In this document: positions 1-8,670 of the stretch, in pieces
How the letters are laid out: each line of letters begins with the position of its first letter
Numbering within the stretch: position 1 is the first letter of the stretch
DNA from: Streptomyces cellulosae
Lineage (GTDB): Bacteria > Actinomycetota > Actinomycetes > Streptomycetales > Streptomycetaceae
Length of the DNA: 42,632 nucleotides
Assembly (NCBI RefSeq): GCF_000721105.1
Contig: NZ_JOEV01000055.1
Coordinates: forward strand, 1-42,632
Direction: 5' to 3'
The notes under the pieces: model-generated
Told to the model about the DNA's origin: nothing
The model's database searches: none
What the model saw: only the letters and a program-made list of their open reading frames with translations
Program-made: the position numbers and the translations under genes

Positions 1-130
1 CTCCGGGCGCTTCCCTTCGGTCTTGCGTTTCCGACTCTATCAGACTGTTTCCGGTCCGATTTTCCTCGGTGCTTTCCAGGTTCCCGCTCTCGCGTTTCCC
101 TTTCCGGCGGTTCCGACTTTATCAGAAGTT
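1..130 (-). promoter_or_regulatory. Probable rRNA operon promoter/leader region (operon lies left of the window)
   Basis: Read on the minus strand, this stretch runs through TCTGATAAAGTCGGAA, a purine-rich block, then TCTGATAGAGTCGGAA and ends GAAGGGAAGCGCCCGGAG. This matches my recollection of the leader upstream of 16S rRNA in Streptomyces rrn operons. Two near-identical 16-base boxes (plus-strand 29-44 and 111-126, 15 of 16 identical, 82 bases apart) each contain a -10-like hexamer, TAGAGT and TAAAGT, as expected for tandem rrn promoters. No clear -35 TTGACA is visible. The 16S gene itself is outside the window, so the call rests on sequence recall and the repeated boxes. Confidence 0.55.
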
Positions 131-214
131 CTGAGTCGGAATTCCCGCCCCGTCGGGAACCGGTCCGGAGCACGAGGCTGCCGGGGTTCCCCCTTGGGCG
201 GAGCCGTAAACCTA

Positions 215-258
215 CTGGAGCGGGGCGCCTCGATGCAAATCGAGGCGCCCCGCTCCAG
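215..258 (-). terminator. Strong terminator hairpin after rnj
   Basis: A perfect 20-base inverted repeat (215-234 with 239-258) closes on a four-base loop. It starts 30 bases past the rnj stop codon and separates the dapA-rnj transcript from the rrn leader further left. No T-run follows, which is normal for high-GC actinobacterial terminators. Confidence 0.85.
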
Positions 259-287
259 GTTGACGCGGCTGAGTGTCCGACGGACCG

Positions 288-1973
288 TCAGACCTCCACG
301 ACCACTGGGAGGATCATCGGCCTGCGCCGGTACTTGTCCGAGACCCACTTGCCCAGGGTCCGCCGCACCAGCTGCTGGAGCTGGTGGGGTTCGACCACGC
401 CGTCCTGCGCGGAGCGCTCGAGCACCTCGGTGACCCTCGGGAGGACGTCCGCGAAGGCGGAGTCCTCGATGCCCGAGCCACGGGCCTGGACATGCGGTCC
501 GCCCGTGATCTTCCCCGTCGAGGAGTCGATGACCACGAAGACCGAGATGATGCCCTCGTCGCCGAGGATCCTGCGGTCCTTCAACGCCGGCTCGCCCACG
601 TCGCCGACCGAGAGGCCGTCGACGTACACGTAACCGGCCTGGACCTTGCCGGAGATCTTCGCCTTGCCCCCGACGAGGTCGACGACCACGCCGTCCTCGG
701 CGATGACGATCCGGTCGTGCGGAACGCCGGTCAAGGCGCCCAGTTCGGCGTTGGCCCGTAGGTGGCGCCATTCGCCGTGGACCGGCATCAGGTTCTTCGG
801 GCGGCAGATGTTGTAGAAGTACAGCAGCTCGCCGGCCGAGGCGTGCCCCGAGACGTGGACCTTGGCGTTGCCCTTGTGGACGACGTGGGCACCCCAGCGG
901 GTCAGGCCGTTGATCACGCGGTAGACCGCGTTCTCGTTGCCGGGGATCAGCGACGAGGCCAGGATCACCGTGTCGCCGTTGACGATGCGGATCTGATGGT
1001 CGCGGTTGGCCATGCGGGACAGGGCCGCCATCGGTTCGCCCTGGGAGCCCGTGCAGACCAGGACGATCTCGTGGTCCGGGAGGTCGTCGAGGGTCTTGAC
1101 GTCGACGACCAGGCCCGGCGGGACCTTCAGGTAGCCCAGGTCCCGGGCGATGCCCATGTTGCGGACCATCGAGCGGCCGACGAAGGCGACCCGGCGGCCG
1201 TACTCGTGGGCCGCGTCCAGGATCTGCTGGATGCGGTGGACGTGGCTGGCGAAGCTCGCCACGATGATCCGCTTGCGGGCGTTGGCGAAGACCGTGCGCA
1301 GGACGTTGGAGATCTCCCGCTCGGGCGGAACGAAGCCCGGGACCTCGGCGTTCGTCGAGTCGGCGAGGAGGAGGTCGATGCCCTCCTCGCTGAGACGCGC
1401 GAACGCGTGCAGGTCCGTCAGACGATTGTCCAGCGGGAGCTGGTCCATCTTGAAGTCGCCCGTGTGGACGACCATGCCCGCCGGCGTACGGATGGCGACG
1501 GCCAGGGCGTCCGGGATGGAGTGGTTGACCGCGACGAACTCGCAGTCGAAGGGGCCGATGCGCTCGCGGTGTCCCTCGGCGACTTCCAGGGTGTACGGAC
1601 GGATCCGGTGCTCCTGGAGCTTCGCCTCGATCAGGGCGAGGGTCAGCTTGGAACCGATCAGCGGGATGTCCGGCTTCTCGCGCAGGAGGTAGGGGACGCC
1701 GCCGATGTGGTCCTCGTGGCCGTGGGTGAGGACGATGCCCTCGATGTCGTCGAGGCGGTCCCTGACGGACGAGAAGTCCGGCAGGATCAGGTCGATTCCC
1801 GGCTGCTCCTCCTCGGGGAAGAGCACTCCGCAGTCGACGATCAGCAGACGGCCTCCGTACTCGAAGACCGTCATGTTTCGGCCGATCTCGCCGAGACCGC
1901 CGAGTGGGGTGACCCGCAGACCGCCTTCGGCAAGCGGCGGGGGCGGGGCGAGTTCAGGATGCGGATGACTCAA
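288..1973 (-). CDS. rnj: Ribonuclease J
   Basis: Predicted RNase J, a zinc-dependent metallo-beta-lactamase/beta-CASP enzyme with endonuclease and 5'-3' exonuclease activity that matures rRNA and degrades mRNA in the cytoplasm. The 561-residue protein has the family's usual length. The zinc motif HGHEDH lies at residues 84-89, the second-metal stretch VVHTGDFKMD near residue 170, the beta-CASP region in the middle, and VSGHASAGE plus PVHGE further on, followed by the C-terminal domain. I chose the TTG start because GAGGAG sits eight bases upstream and the protein then opens with a short Pro-rich leader before the conserved RVTPLGGLGEIGRN. It is the last gene of a thyX-dapA-rnj series and ends at a strong hairpin. 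Confidence 0.95.
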   Translation of the reverse strand: MSHPHPELAPPPPLAEGGLRVTPLGGLGEIGRNMTVFEYGGRLLIVDCGVLFPEEEQPGIDLILPDFSSVRDRLDDIEGIVLTHGHEDHIGGVPYLLREKPDIPLIGSKLTLALIEAKLQEHRIRPYTLEVAEGHRERIGPFDCEFVAVNHSIPDALAVAIRTPAGMVVHTGDFKMDQLPLDNRLTDLHAFARLSEEGIDLLLADSTNAEVPGFVPPEREISNVLRTVFANARKRIIVASFASHVHRIQQILDAAHEYGRRVAFVGRSMVRNMGIARDLGYLKVPPGLVVDVKTLDDLPDHEIVLVCTGSQGEPMAALSRMANRDHQIRIVNGDTVILASSLIPGNENAVYRVINGLTRWGAHVVHKGNAKVHVSGHASAGELLYFYNICRPKNLMPVHGEWRHLRANAELGALTGVPHDRIVIAEDGVVVDLVGGKAKISGKVQAGYVYVDGLSVGDVGEPALKDRRILGDEGIISVFVVIDSSTGKITGGPHVQARGSGIEDSAFADVLPRVTEVLERSAQDGVVEPHQLQQLVRRTLGKWVSDKYRRRPMILPVVVEV

Positions 1974-1991
1974 AAGACTCTCCTCACCACA

Positions 1992-2022
1992 CGCGCCACG
2001 TACCGGTGGGGCACGTGGCGCG
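1992..2022 (-). promoter_or_regulatory. Inverted repeat in the rnj 5' leader
   Basis: Ten-base perfect arms (1992-2001 and 2013-2022) with an 11-base loop lie about 20 bases upstream of the rnj start, in the dapA-rnj gap. It may be an attenuator behind dapA or a leader structure for rnj. Sequence alone does not decide. Confidence 0.4.
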
Positions 2023-2126
2023 CGTGACGTTCGTGCAGAAGCAGTTGTCGTGTGGACGCAGGCACCGGTGGCCTGCTTATTCAGTTGTGGAGTCTGCCTA
2101 CGCGTCGAGACGCGCGAAGTCTGATG

Positions 2127-3026
2127 TCAGAGCTGTACCCCGCCGGCGGCAAGATCGATCTTGAGCTGCTCGATCTCTTCGGGCGTGAGCTCCACCATGG
2201 GGGCGCGCAGAGGCCCGGCGGGCAGGCCCTGGAGGGCGAGCGCGGCCTTCGTCGTCATGACGCCCTGGGTGCGGAACATGCCCGTGTAGACGGGAAGCAG
2301 CTTCTGGTGGATCTCGGTCGCCTTCTGGACGTCGCCCGCGATGTACGCCTCGACCAGCGCGCGCAGCTCCGGGGTGACCACGTGGCCGACGACCGAGACG
2401 AAGCCGACCGCGCCCACGGAGAGCAGCGGCAGGTTCAGCATGTCGTCGCCGGAGTACCAGGCGAGGCCGGAGCGTGCGATGGCCCAGCTGGCGCGGCCGA
2501 GGTCGCCCTTGGCGTCCTTGTTGGCGACGATGCGTGGGTGCTCGGCGAGGCGGACGAGCGTCTCGGTGTTGATCGGGACGCCGCTGCGGCCTGGGATGTC
2601 GTAGAGCATGACCGGCAGCTGGGTCGCGTCGGCGATGGCCGTGAAGTTTCGGTACAGGCCCTCTTGCGGGGGCTTGTTGTAGTACGGGGTGACGGTCAGG
2701 AGTCCGTCGGCGCCGGCCTTCTCGGCGTCCCGGGCGAGCTCGATGCTGTGGCGCGTGTCGTTGGTGCCGACGCCGGCGACGATGTGCGCGCGCTCGCCGA
2801 CCGCCTCCACAACGGCTCGTACGAGCTGGGCTTTCTCCGCGTTGCTCGTGGTCGGGGACTCACCGGTGGTCCCGTTGATGATCAGGCCGTCGTTGCCTGC
2901 GTCCACCAGGTGGGTGGCGAGCCGCTGTGCGCCGTCGAGGTCGAGTGCGCCGTCCGCCGTGAAGGGCGTGACCATGGCGGTGAGGACCCGCCCGAAGGGG
3001 GTCTGCGGAGTGGAGGTCGGAGCCAT
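2127..3026 (-). CDS. dapA: 4-hydroxy-tetrahydrodipicolinate synthase
   Basis: Condenses pyruvate with aspartate semialdehyde at the first committed step of the diaminopimelate/lysine pathway, which feeds peptidoglycan and lysine. The 299-residue protein is a complete TIM-barrel DapA. It has the substrate loop GTTGES at residues 52-57, the YYNKPPQEGLY block around 115-125, the tyrosine in VMLYDIPGRSG, and the Schiff-base lysine in VANKDAKGD (Lys170). I used the ATG at 3026, which gives the usual MAPTSTPQTPFGRV start; a GTG nine bases upstream is also possible. It sits between thyX and rnj on the same strand, about 150 bases from rnj. dapB, a later step of the same pathway, is 3.5 kb away in another operon. 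Confidence 0.95.
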   Translation of the reverse strand: MAPTSTPQTPFGRVLTAMVTPFTADGALDLDGAQRLATHLVDAGNDGLIINGTTGESPTTSNAEKAQLVRAVVEAVGERAHIVAGVGTNDTRHSIELARDAEKAGADGLLTVTPYYNKPPQEGLYRNFTAIADATQLPVMLYDIPGRSGVPINTETLVRLAEHPRIVANKDAKGDLGRASWAIARSGLAWYSGDDMLNLPLLSVGAVGFVSVVGHVVTPELRALVEAYIAGDVQKATEIHQKLLPVYTGMFRTQGVMTTKAALALQGLPAGPLRAPMVELTPEEIEQLKIDLAAGGVQL

Positions 3027-3099
3027 GGGTAACACGCTACTCGTTGCTCAAGGTGGGGTCTGCCCTCGGGGGAGGCGGCAAGTCGTGACAAATGCGGAG

Positions 3100-3137
3100 C
3101 CCGGCACTGCCTGCTCGGGGGTTCAAGCAGTGCCGGG
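3100..3137 (-). terminator. Hairpin after thyX
   Basis: An 11-base perfect inverted repeat (3100-3110 with 3127-3137) lies about 100 bases past the thyX stop and upstream of dapA. It could terminate or attenuate thyX transcripts before dapA. Confidence 0.6.
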
Positions 3138-3237
3138 TCCGTTTGATCAGGCTAGATGAACTTCTCCAAATGCCGCAATACGGACACTTCGCGCGGCTGA
3201 CCCGTACATCTGTGCTCTGCGCGGGAAAGAGGCCGCG

Positions 3238-4887
3238 TTACGGCGCCACACGGCCGTTCGTATTGAAGGCGGCGTGCGTGAGCGGCATGAGCTTGGCCCA
3301 CTCGGTCTCCATCTTCTCCCCGACCATCTCGATCTCCCGCTGCGGGAAGGAGGGGACCTTCGCCAGCTCGTGCTGAGTGCGCAGCCCGAGGAAGTGCATC
3401 AGCGAGCGGGCGTTGCAGGTGGCGTACATCGAGGAGAACAGGCCGACCGGGAGGACGGCGCGGGCGACCTCGCGGGCGACGCCGGCGGCGAGCATCTCCT
3501 GGTACCGCTCGTAGGCCTGGATGTACGACTCCTGCATCGAGCGTTCCACGATCGCCTGCTGCGCCTCGGTGCCCGGCACGAACTCGTACTTGCCCGGGCG
3601 TCCCTGCTGGACGAGCTTGCGGTCCTCTCCAGGCACGTAGAAGACCGGTTGCAGTTCCCGGTAGCGGCCCGACTCCTCGTTGTAGGAGTTGTGGACGACG
3701 ACACCGTTGGCCAGGAAGTTGTGCCAGGGGCCTTCCACGGTGAGGTCGTACGTCATCTCCTCACCGTCCTCCTCGATGGACACGATCGGGTCGGGCACGG
3801 CCACGGCGTTCTTCCCGCCGCCGTGTGCGAGCTTCTGCTCCTCGGCGCTCCTGGACGCATGGCAGGGCTCACAGGCGGGTGCCAGGTTCCGCTCGTCGAG
3901 CGCGCGGGTGAGGTCCTCTGCCATGGGAACCACGTGATCGAGCGCGAGCTGCTGCCGTGGGAAGGACTCTCCGCAGAGGTGGCAGGTGTCGGTCTCGGCG
4001 ATCAGGCGGTCGCGCTGCATCGAGGTCCACACGCCGACCCCCCGGCGAAGGCCCGGGGGGACCAGCCGCTCCGAGGGGCGAGGCGCGGTGCCCTCGGCCA
4101 TCACGGCGTCCCCCACCACGAGCTCACCGGCCTTGCGCCAGCCCTCCGGGGTGAGAACGGCATGGTCGACCGTGCAGCGCAGGACCTTGCCATCAGCGGT
4201 GGTGATCTTGATGAGCGGTTTGACGCCGGACTGGATGACGTCGAGGAGCTGGGCCCCGCGGGCCGTCAGCGTCTCCTCGTCGTAGCAGCGGACCTGGTTG
4301 CGCCGGACTGATTCCAGCTTGCGCAGCCTGGTCTCGGGGTGCTGCTCCCTGAACTCCGCGACGGCGGAGTCGGCCGCCTCTCGGTTGTCGTACAGCCCGA
4401 GGTAGTGGTCGGTCTCCTCCTGGCGGACCTGCGCCATCCACTTCTGCGCGCGGGCGTGCCAGGTCACCCCACCCGCCGAATGCGGCAACCGGTCCTCGAC
4501 GCCCAGGTGCCAGAGCTCGTAGAGATCCTCGATCGAGCGGCGCCGGAGGGTGCCCGCCTCGCTGACCAGCGTGATCTCCGTGTCGCCGGCGAGGCACCAG
4601 CCCACCCGGTGTCGCATGAACTCGCGGAAGACGAAGATCGGGGCGCTGACGAAGAAGGTCATCGAGTTGTGCTCGAAGGGGCTGCCGTGCCGATCCCGCA
4701 TGAGGTAGTTGATCAGGCCCTTGGAGCGCTCGGGGTCCTTGCCCAGCTCGTCCAGGGACTGCTCGCCGATGGTCGAGACGCGGGCGGCGAAGAGCACGTC
4801 GGCGTCGGACGCGGTGTGCTTGACCAGCTCGACGGTGACGTCGCTGCGGAAGCTGGGCTTCAGGTCGTCGGCGGGGGTGTCGGTCAC
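3238..4887 (-). CDS. thyX: Flavin-dependent thymidylate synthase precursor, interrupted by an intein
   Basis: ThyX makes dTMP from dUMP using FAD, NADPH and methylene-tetrahydrofolate. The 549-residue precursor consists of an N-extein (1-97), a 303-residue intein (98-400) and a C-extein (401-549), which join to a normal-sized 246-residue enzyme. The insertion falls inside the ThyX signature, after RHRVGW and before SYNEESGRYR, so enzyme activity should depend on splicing. I chose the GTG at 4887, preceded by GGAAGGACC, because VTDTPADDLKPSF begins the conserved protein; the frame stays open to 5019. It lies upstream of dapA and rnj on the same strand. No frameshift is visible in either extein, and the splice-junction residues are intact. 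Confidence 0.93.
   Translation of the reverse strand: MTDTPADDLKPSFRSDVTVELVKHTASDADVLFAARVSTIGEQSLDELGKDPERSKGLINYLMRDRHGSPFEHNSMTFFVSAPIFVFREFMRHRVGWCLAGDTEITLVSEAGTLRRRSIEDLYELWHLGVEDRLPHSAGGVTWHARAQKWMAQVRQEETDHYLGLYDNREAADSAVAEFREQHPETRLRKLESVRRNQVRCYDEETLTARGAQLLDVIQSGVKPLIKITTADGKVLRCTVDHAVLTPEGWRKAGELVVGDAVMAEGTAPRPSERLVPPGLRRGVGVWTSMQRDRLIAETDTCHLCGESFPRQQLALDHVVPMAEDLTRALDERNLAPACEPCHASRSAEEQKLAHGGGKNAVAVPDPIVSIEEDGEEMTYDLTVEGPWHNFLANGVVVHNSYNEESGRYRELQPVFYVPGEDRKLVQQGRPGKYEFVPGTEAQQAIVERSMQESYIQAYERYQEMLAAGVAREVARAVLPVGLFSSMYATCNARSLMHFLGLRTQHELAKVPSFPQREIEMVGEKMETEWAKLMPLTHAAFNTNGRVAP
3688..4596 (-). other. Intein in ThyX with AP2-like and HNH domains
   Basis: The intein runs from Cys (CLAGDTEITLV, splicing block A) to the terminal VVVHN, followed by a Ser nucleophile in the extein. 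Block B is GKVLRCTVDHAVLT (precursor residues ~234-246) and block F YDLTVEGPWHNFLANGV. Between B and F lies an HNH nuclease: CHLC at 302-305, DHVVP at 317-321, then Asn334 and C-x2-CH at 339-343 (nucleotides ~3859-3984). Unusually, a second insertion lies between blocks A and B (nucleotides ~4339-4470). Its GVTWHARAQKWMAQVR and HYLGLYDNREAADSAV match the AP2/ERF DNA-binding fold seen in some HNH homing endonucleases. All visible splicing residues are present, so it should splice. Confidence 0.92.
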
Positions 4888-5078
4888 GGCGGGGAGGGTC
4901 CTTCCATCACTTCTCTCGGGCGGCGCCCACTCTACGGCCCGGCACTGACATCGGGGCGTTCGGTGCCGGGACGCGACAACTTCTGTGAATTCGGGGCAAG
5001 CGGGCACCATTTGTGGCACCCGATCGTCTGTATGGACGACAGTCGTCCGTTCGATCCCGGAAGGGAGAAGCGACCCCG

Positions 5079-5318
5079 ATGTTCCGTCGGCGCGAACCCG
5101 TACCGTTCGCCTTCCTCGCCGAATCCGACAGGTTCCGCAGCAATGTCACTCCCCCACCCCGTGAGCGGGCCTCCGCCGGGCAGATAGCCGGGCGCTGGCT
5201 CCTGGGGCTGACGATCATCGCCGGGCTGGTGGGCTCCCTGGTGATCGGGATGCCGGCGCTGTCCCAGAACCAGACGCCGGCGCAGACGCAACAGTCCCAG
5301 GCGTCCCAGGGGCACTGA
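5079..5318 (+). CDS. Small single-pass membrane protein of unknown function
   Basis: A 79-residue protein with an N-terminal charged segment (MFRRREPVPFAFLAE), a membrane segment around residues 37-57 (WLLGLTIIAGLVGSLVIG), and a short Gln/Ser/Ala-rich tail. No catalytic motif is seen. The ATG at 5079 is preceded by GGGAGAAG. It is divergent from thyX, with 191 bases between the two starts, and about 100 bases upstream of another small membrane-protein gene. I do not recognise a function; codon use is normal for the genome, which supports a real gene. Confidence 0.65.
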   Translation: MFRRREPVPFAFLAESDRFRSNVTPPPRERASAGQIAGRWLLGLTIIAGLVGSLVIGMPALSQNQTPAQTQQSQASQGH

Positions 5319-5418
5319 GCCGGAACTGGCTCCATCCGGACCCCCGGAGGTGGTGAGCGGGGACACAGGTGGATAACCTCACCGGGCACAGCCCACATGG
5401 ATCAAGTGAGGACCAGCC

Positions 5419-5973
5419 GTGCCCCTGCCCTTCCTGACAGCCGACCGCGCGTTCGAGGCGGCGGAGGATGTCGCGCTGCCCTTCGACGACCGCGACCGCT
5501 GGCGGCGCCCCTACCGGCCCGGCCCGTGGCGCGTGGGCACGGCCGCGATCCTGCTGCTGCTCGCCTCGTACGTGCTGTTCGCGGCGGTCATCATCGCCCT
5601 GACCGGCTCGGTGTCGGAAGCCGGGGTCGTCCTCGGTGTCGCCGGGGTCGTCATCGCCGGCGCGCTGCGGCTGCTGCGCGTGGGGGTCTGGGTGAGCGCC
5701 CAGGGGCTTCGCCAGGTGGGTTTCCTGCGCACACGCACTGTTCCGTGGGAACGGATCGTCGCAGTGCGGACGGTGCAGCAGCCGGTGCGCTGGCTCGGGT
5801 TGCCGCGCGCCGTGCAGGGGCAGGCCCTGACGCTCGTACGACGGGATCGTGGAGCGGAGGACGCGCCGGCGCTGCTGACCACGCACAGCGCGGACTTCCT
5901 GGCGCGGCCCGGTTCGTTCGACCGGGCCGCGGACGCGGTGGAGGCCTGGGCGGACGAGTACCGGCCGGGCTGA
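5419..5973 (+). CDS. PH-like-domain membrane protein
   Basis: A 184-residue protein from a GTG start. Two membrane segments lie at about residues 40-62 (VGTAAILLLLASYVLFAAVI) and 66-88 (VSEAGVVLGVAGVVIAGALR). They are followed by a soluble domain (VWVSAQGLRQVGFLRTRTVPWERI...) of the kind annotated as bacterial PH-like or 'PH domain-containing' in actinobacteria. The WERIVAVR stretch is typical of that fold. The cytoplasmic role is unknown. It ends just before a bidirectional terminator shared with the converging TPR gene. Confidence 0.75.
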   Translation: MPLPFLTADRAFEAAEDVALPFDDRDRWRRPYRPGPWRVGTAAILLLLASYVLFAAVIIALTGSVSEAGVVLGVAGVVIAGALRLLRVGVWVSAQGLRQVGFLRTRTVPWERIVAVRTVQQPVRWLGLPRAVQGQALTLVRRDRGAEDAPALLTTHSADFLARPGSFDRAADAVEAWADEYRPG

Positions 5974-5997
5974 CCGTCCCGGCAGCGACAGCGAGAA

Positions 5998-6045
5998 CAC
6001 CGAAGGGGTCGATCCGCATGTGCGTGCGGATCGACCCCTTCGGTG
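5998..6045. terminator. Bidirectional terminator between converging genes
   Basis: A perfect 21-base inverted repeat (5998-6018 with 6025-6045) with a six-base loop lies between the stop codons of the converging genes ending at 5973 (+) and 6065 (-). Confidence 0.9.
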
Positions 6046-6064
6046 CGCGGCTGAGCGGGCGGGC

Positions 6065-6516
6065 TCAGGTCTGGACCGGCTTGCCGTCGTGCAGGGCTAT
6101 CGCCCGTTGCATCGCCTTGCGGGCGCGGGGGGTGTCACGGGCGTCGTGGTAGGCGACGGCGAGGCGAAACCAGCTGCGCCAGTCGTCCGGGGCCGCCTCC
6201 GTCTCGGCCTTGCGCTTGGCGAAGACCTCGTCGGCCGAGTCGCGGTCGATCCGGCCGCCGGGGGTGCGCTTGAGCTCGTCGACGGGCAGTCCGCCCTCGG
6301 CGTCGAGTGCGGCGGCGAGTTCCCCCGCCTTGCGGGCGAACTGGGTGTTCTTCCAGAGGAACCACAGGCCGATGACCGGCAGGATCAGCACCGCCACCCC
6401 GAAGGTGACGGTCAGGAGCGTGCCGGACTGGATGAGCATGACGCCACGGCTGCCGACCAGGACGAAGTAGAAGACCAGGACGGCGGCCGTGACGGCGTAG
6501 GAGAGCTTGGCTCGCA

Positions 6517-6517
<1 letters not shown>
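6065..6517 (-). CDS. Membrane protein with a TPR-like C-terminus
   Basis: A 150-residue protein. Two membrane segments occupy roughly residues 6-26 and 34-54 (LTVTFGVAVLILPVIGLWFLW). A soluble helical tail follows with a TPR-like pattern around residues 105-145 (DDWRSWFRLAVAYHDARDT, then RARKAMQRAIAL). Its ATG overlaps the dapB stop codon by one base, so translation is probably coupled to dapB and it is the last gene of the pnp-M16-dapB operon. Function is unknown; TPR motifs suggest protein-protein contacts at the membrane. Confidence 0.8.
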
Positions 6518-7281
<764 letters not shown>

Positions 7282-7293
7282 TTACCGAGGGGG

Positions 7294-8670
7294 TTAGGCG
7301 ACGGCCTCGTGCAGACGGGCCGCCTGCTTGTCCTTCAGCGGGCCGATGACCGACAGCGAGGGCCGGCGTCCCAGGATCTCGTGGGCGACCGAGCGGACGT
7401 CGTCCGGGGTGACCGACGCGATCCGGGCCAGCATGTCGTCGACCGACATCTGATCGCCCCAGCACAGCTCGCTCTTGCCGATGCGGTTCATCAGCGCGCC
7501 GGTGTCCTCCAGCCCGAGGACCGTCGAGCCCCGGAGCTGGCCGATGGCGCGGTCGATCTCGTCGTCCGAGAGGCCGTGTTCGGCGACCTGGTCGAGTTCG
7601 TCGCGGCAGATCTTCAGCACGTCGTGCACCTGGCTCGGACGGCAGCCCGCGTACACGCCGAAGAGGCCGCAGTCGGCGAAGCCGGAGGTGTACGAGTACA
7701 CGCTGTAGGCCAGCCCGCGCTTCTCGCGGACCTCCTGGAACAGCCTCGACGACATTCCGCCGCCGAGGGCCGTGTTGAGCACGCCCAGCGCCCAGCGGCG
7801 GTCGTCCGTGCGGGGCAGACCCGGCATGCCGAGGACGACATGGGCCTGTTCGGTCTTGCGGCCGATCAGCTCGACACGGCCGGCGGTGCGCAGGGCGCGG
7901 CGTCCGTCGCGGGGGGCGATGGGCGCGGCGTCGGGGTTCTTGAGGGCGCCCGCCTTCTCGAAGGCCGCGCGGACCTGTCGTACGACCGTGTTGTGGTCGA
8001 CGTTGCCGGCGCAGGCCACCACGAGGTGGGTGGGATCGTAGTGCTTCTTGTAGAAGCGGCGGATGCGGTCGGCGGTGAGAGCGTTGACGGTGTCGACCGT
8101 GCCGAGGACCGGGCGGCCGAGGGGGTTGTCGCCGAACATGGTGTGCGCGAACAGGTCGTGCACGCAGTCGCCCGGGTCGTCCTCGGTCATGGCGATCTCT
8201 TCGAGGATCGCGCCCCGCTCGACGTTGACGTCCTCTTCGAGGATCAGCGAGCCCGTGAGCATGTCGCAGACGACGTCGATGGCCAGCGGCAGGTCGGTGT
8301 CGAGCACGCGCGCGTAGTAGCACGTGTACTCCTTGGCCGTGAACGCGTTCATCTCGCCGCCGACCGCGTCGAGTGCGGAGGAGATGTCCAGAGCGCTGCG
8401 CTTGGAGGTGCCCTTGAAGAGCAGGTGCTCCAGGTAGTGCGTGGCGCCGTTCAGGGCCGGCGTCTCGTCACGGGAGCCCACGTGCGCCCAGATGCCGAAG
8501 GTCGCCGAGCGGACCGACGGCAGGGTTTCGGTGACGATGCGCAGGCCCCCGGGAAGGGTGGTCTTGCGGACGACGCCGATGCCGTTGGTGCCCTTGATCA
8601 GGGTTTGGGTACGGGCGACGGCCCGCGCCTCCGAGGAGGTGCGGGCCGTCGCCGTGGAGCTCGATGTCAC
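7294..8670 (-). CDS. M16 family zinc peptidase (pitrilysin/processing-peptidase type)
   Basis: A 458-residue M16-type metallopeptidase. It has the inverted zinc motif HYLEH at residues 78-82, with the third ligand expected in the acidic stretch [16 protein letters not shown] around residues 150-165. The C-terminal half is the second, non-catalytic-like M16 repeat, with the conserved [10 protein letters not shown]. The GTG start overlaps the pnp stop (GTGA), indicating coupled translation. Bacterial members of this family next to pnp are often annotated as YmxG/PepR-like; the substrate is unknown. Confidence 0.9.
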   Translation of the reverse strand: MTSSSTATARTSSEARAVARTQTLIKGTNGIGVVRKTTLPGGLRIVTETLPSVRSATFGIWAHVGSRDETPALNGATHYLEHLLFKGTSKRSALDISSALDAVGGEMNAFTAKEYTCYYARVLDTDLPLAIDVVCDMLTGSLILEEDVNVERGAILEEIAMTEDDPGDCVHDLFAHTMFGDNPLGRPVLGTVDTVNALTADRIRRFYKKHYDPTHLVVACAGNVDHNTVVRQVRAAFEKAGALKNPDAAPIAPRDGRRALRTAGRVELIGRKTEQAHVVLGMPGLPRTDDRRWALGVLNTALGGGMSSRLFQEVREKRGLAYSVYSYTSGFADCGLFGVYAGCRPSQVHDVLKICRDELDQVAEHGLSDDEIDRAIGQLRGSTVLGLEDTGALMNRIGKSELCWGDQMSVDDMLARIASVTPDDVRSVAHEILGRRPSLSVIGPLKDKQAARLHEAVA

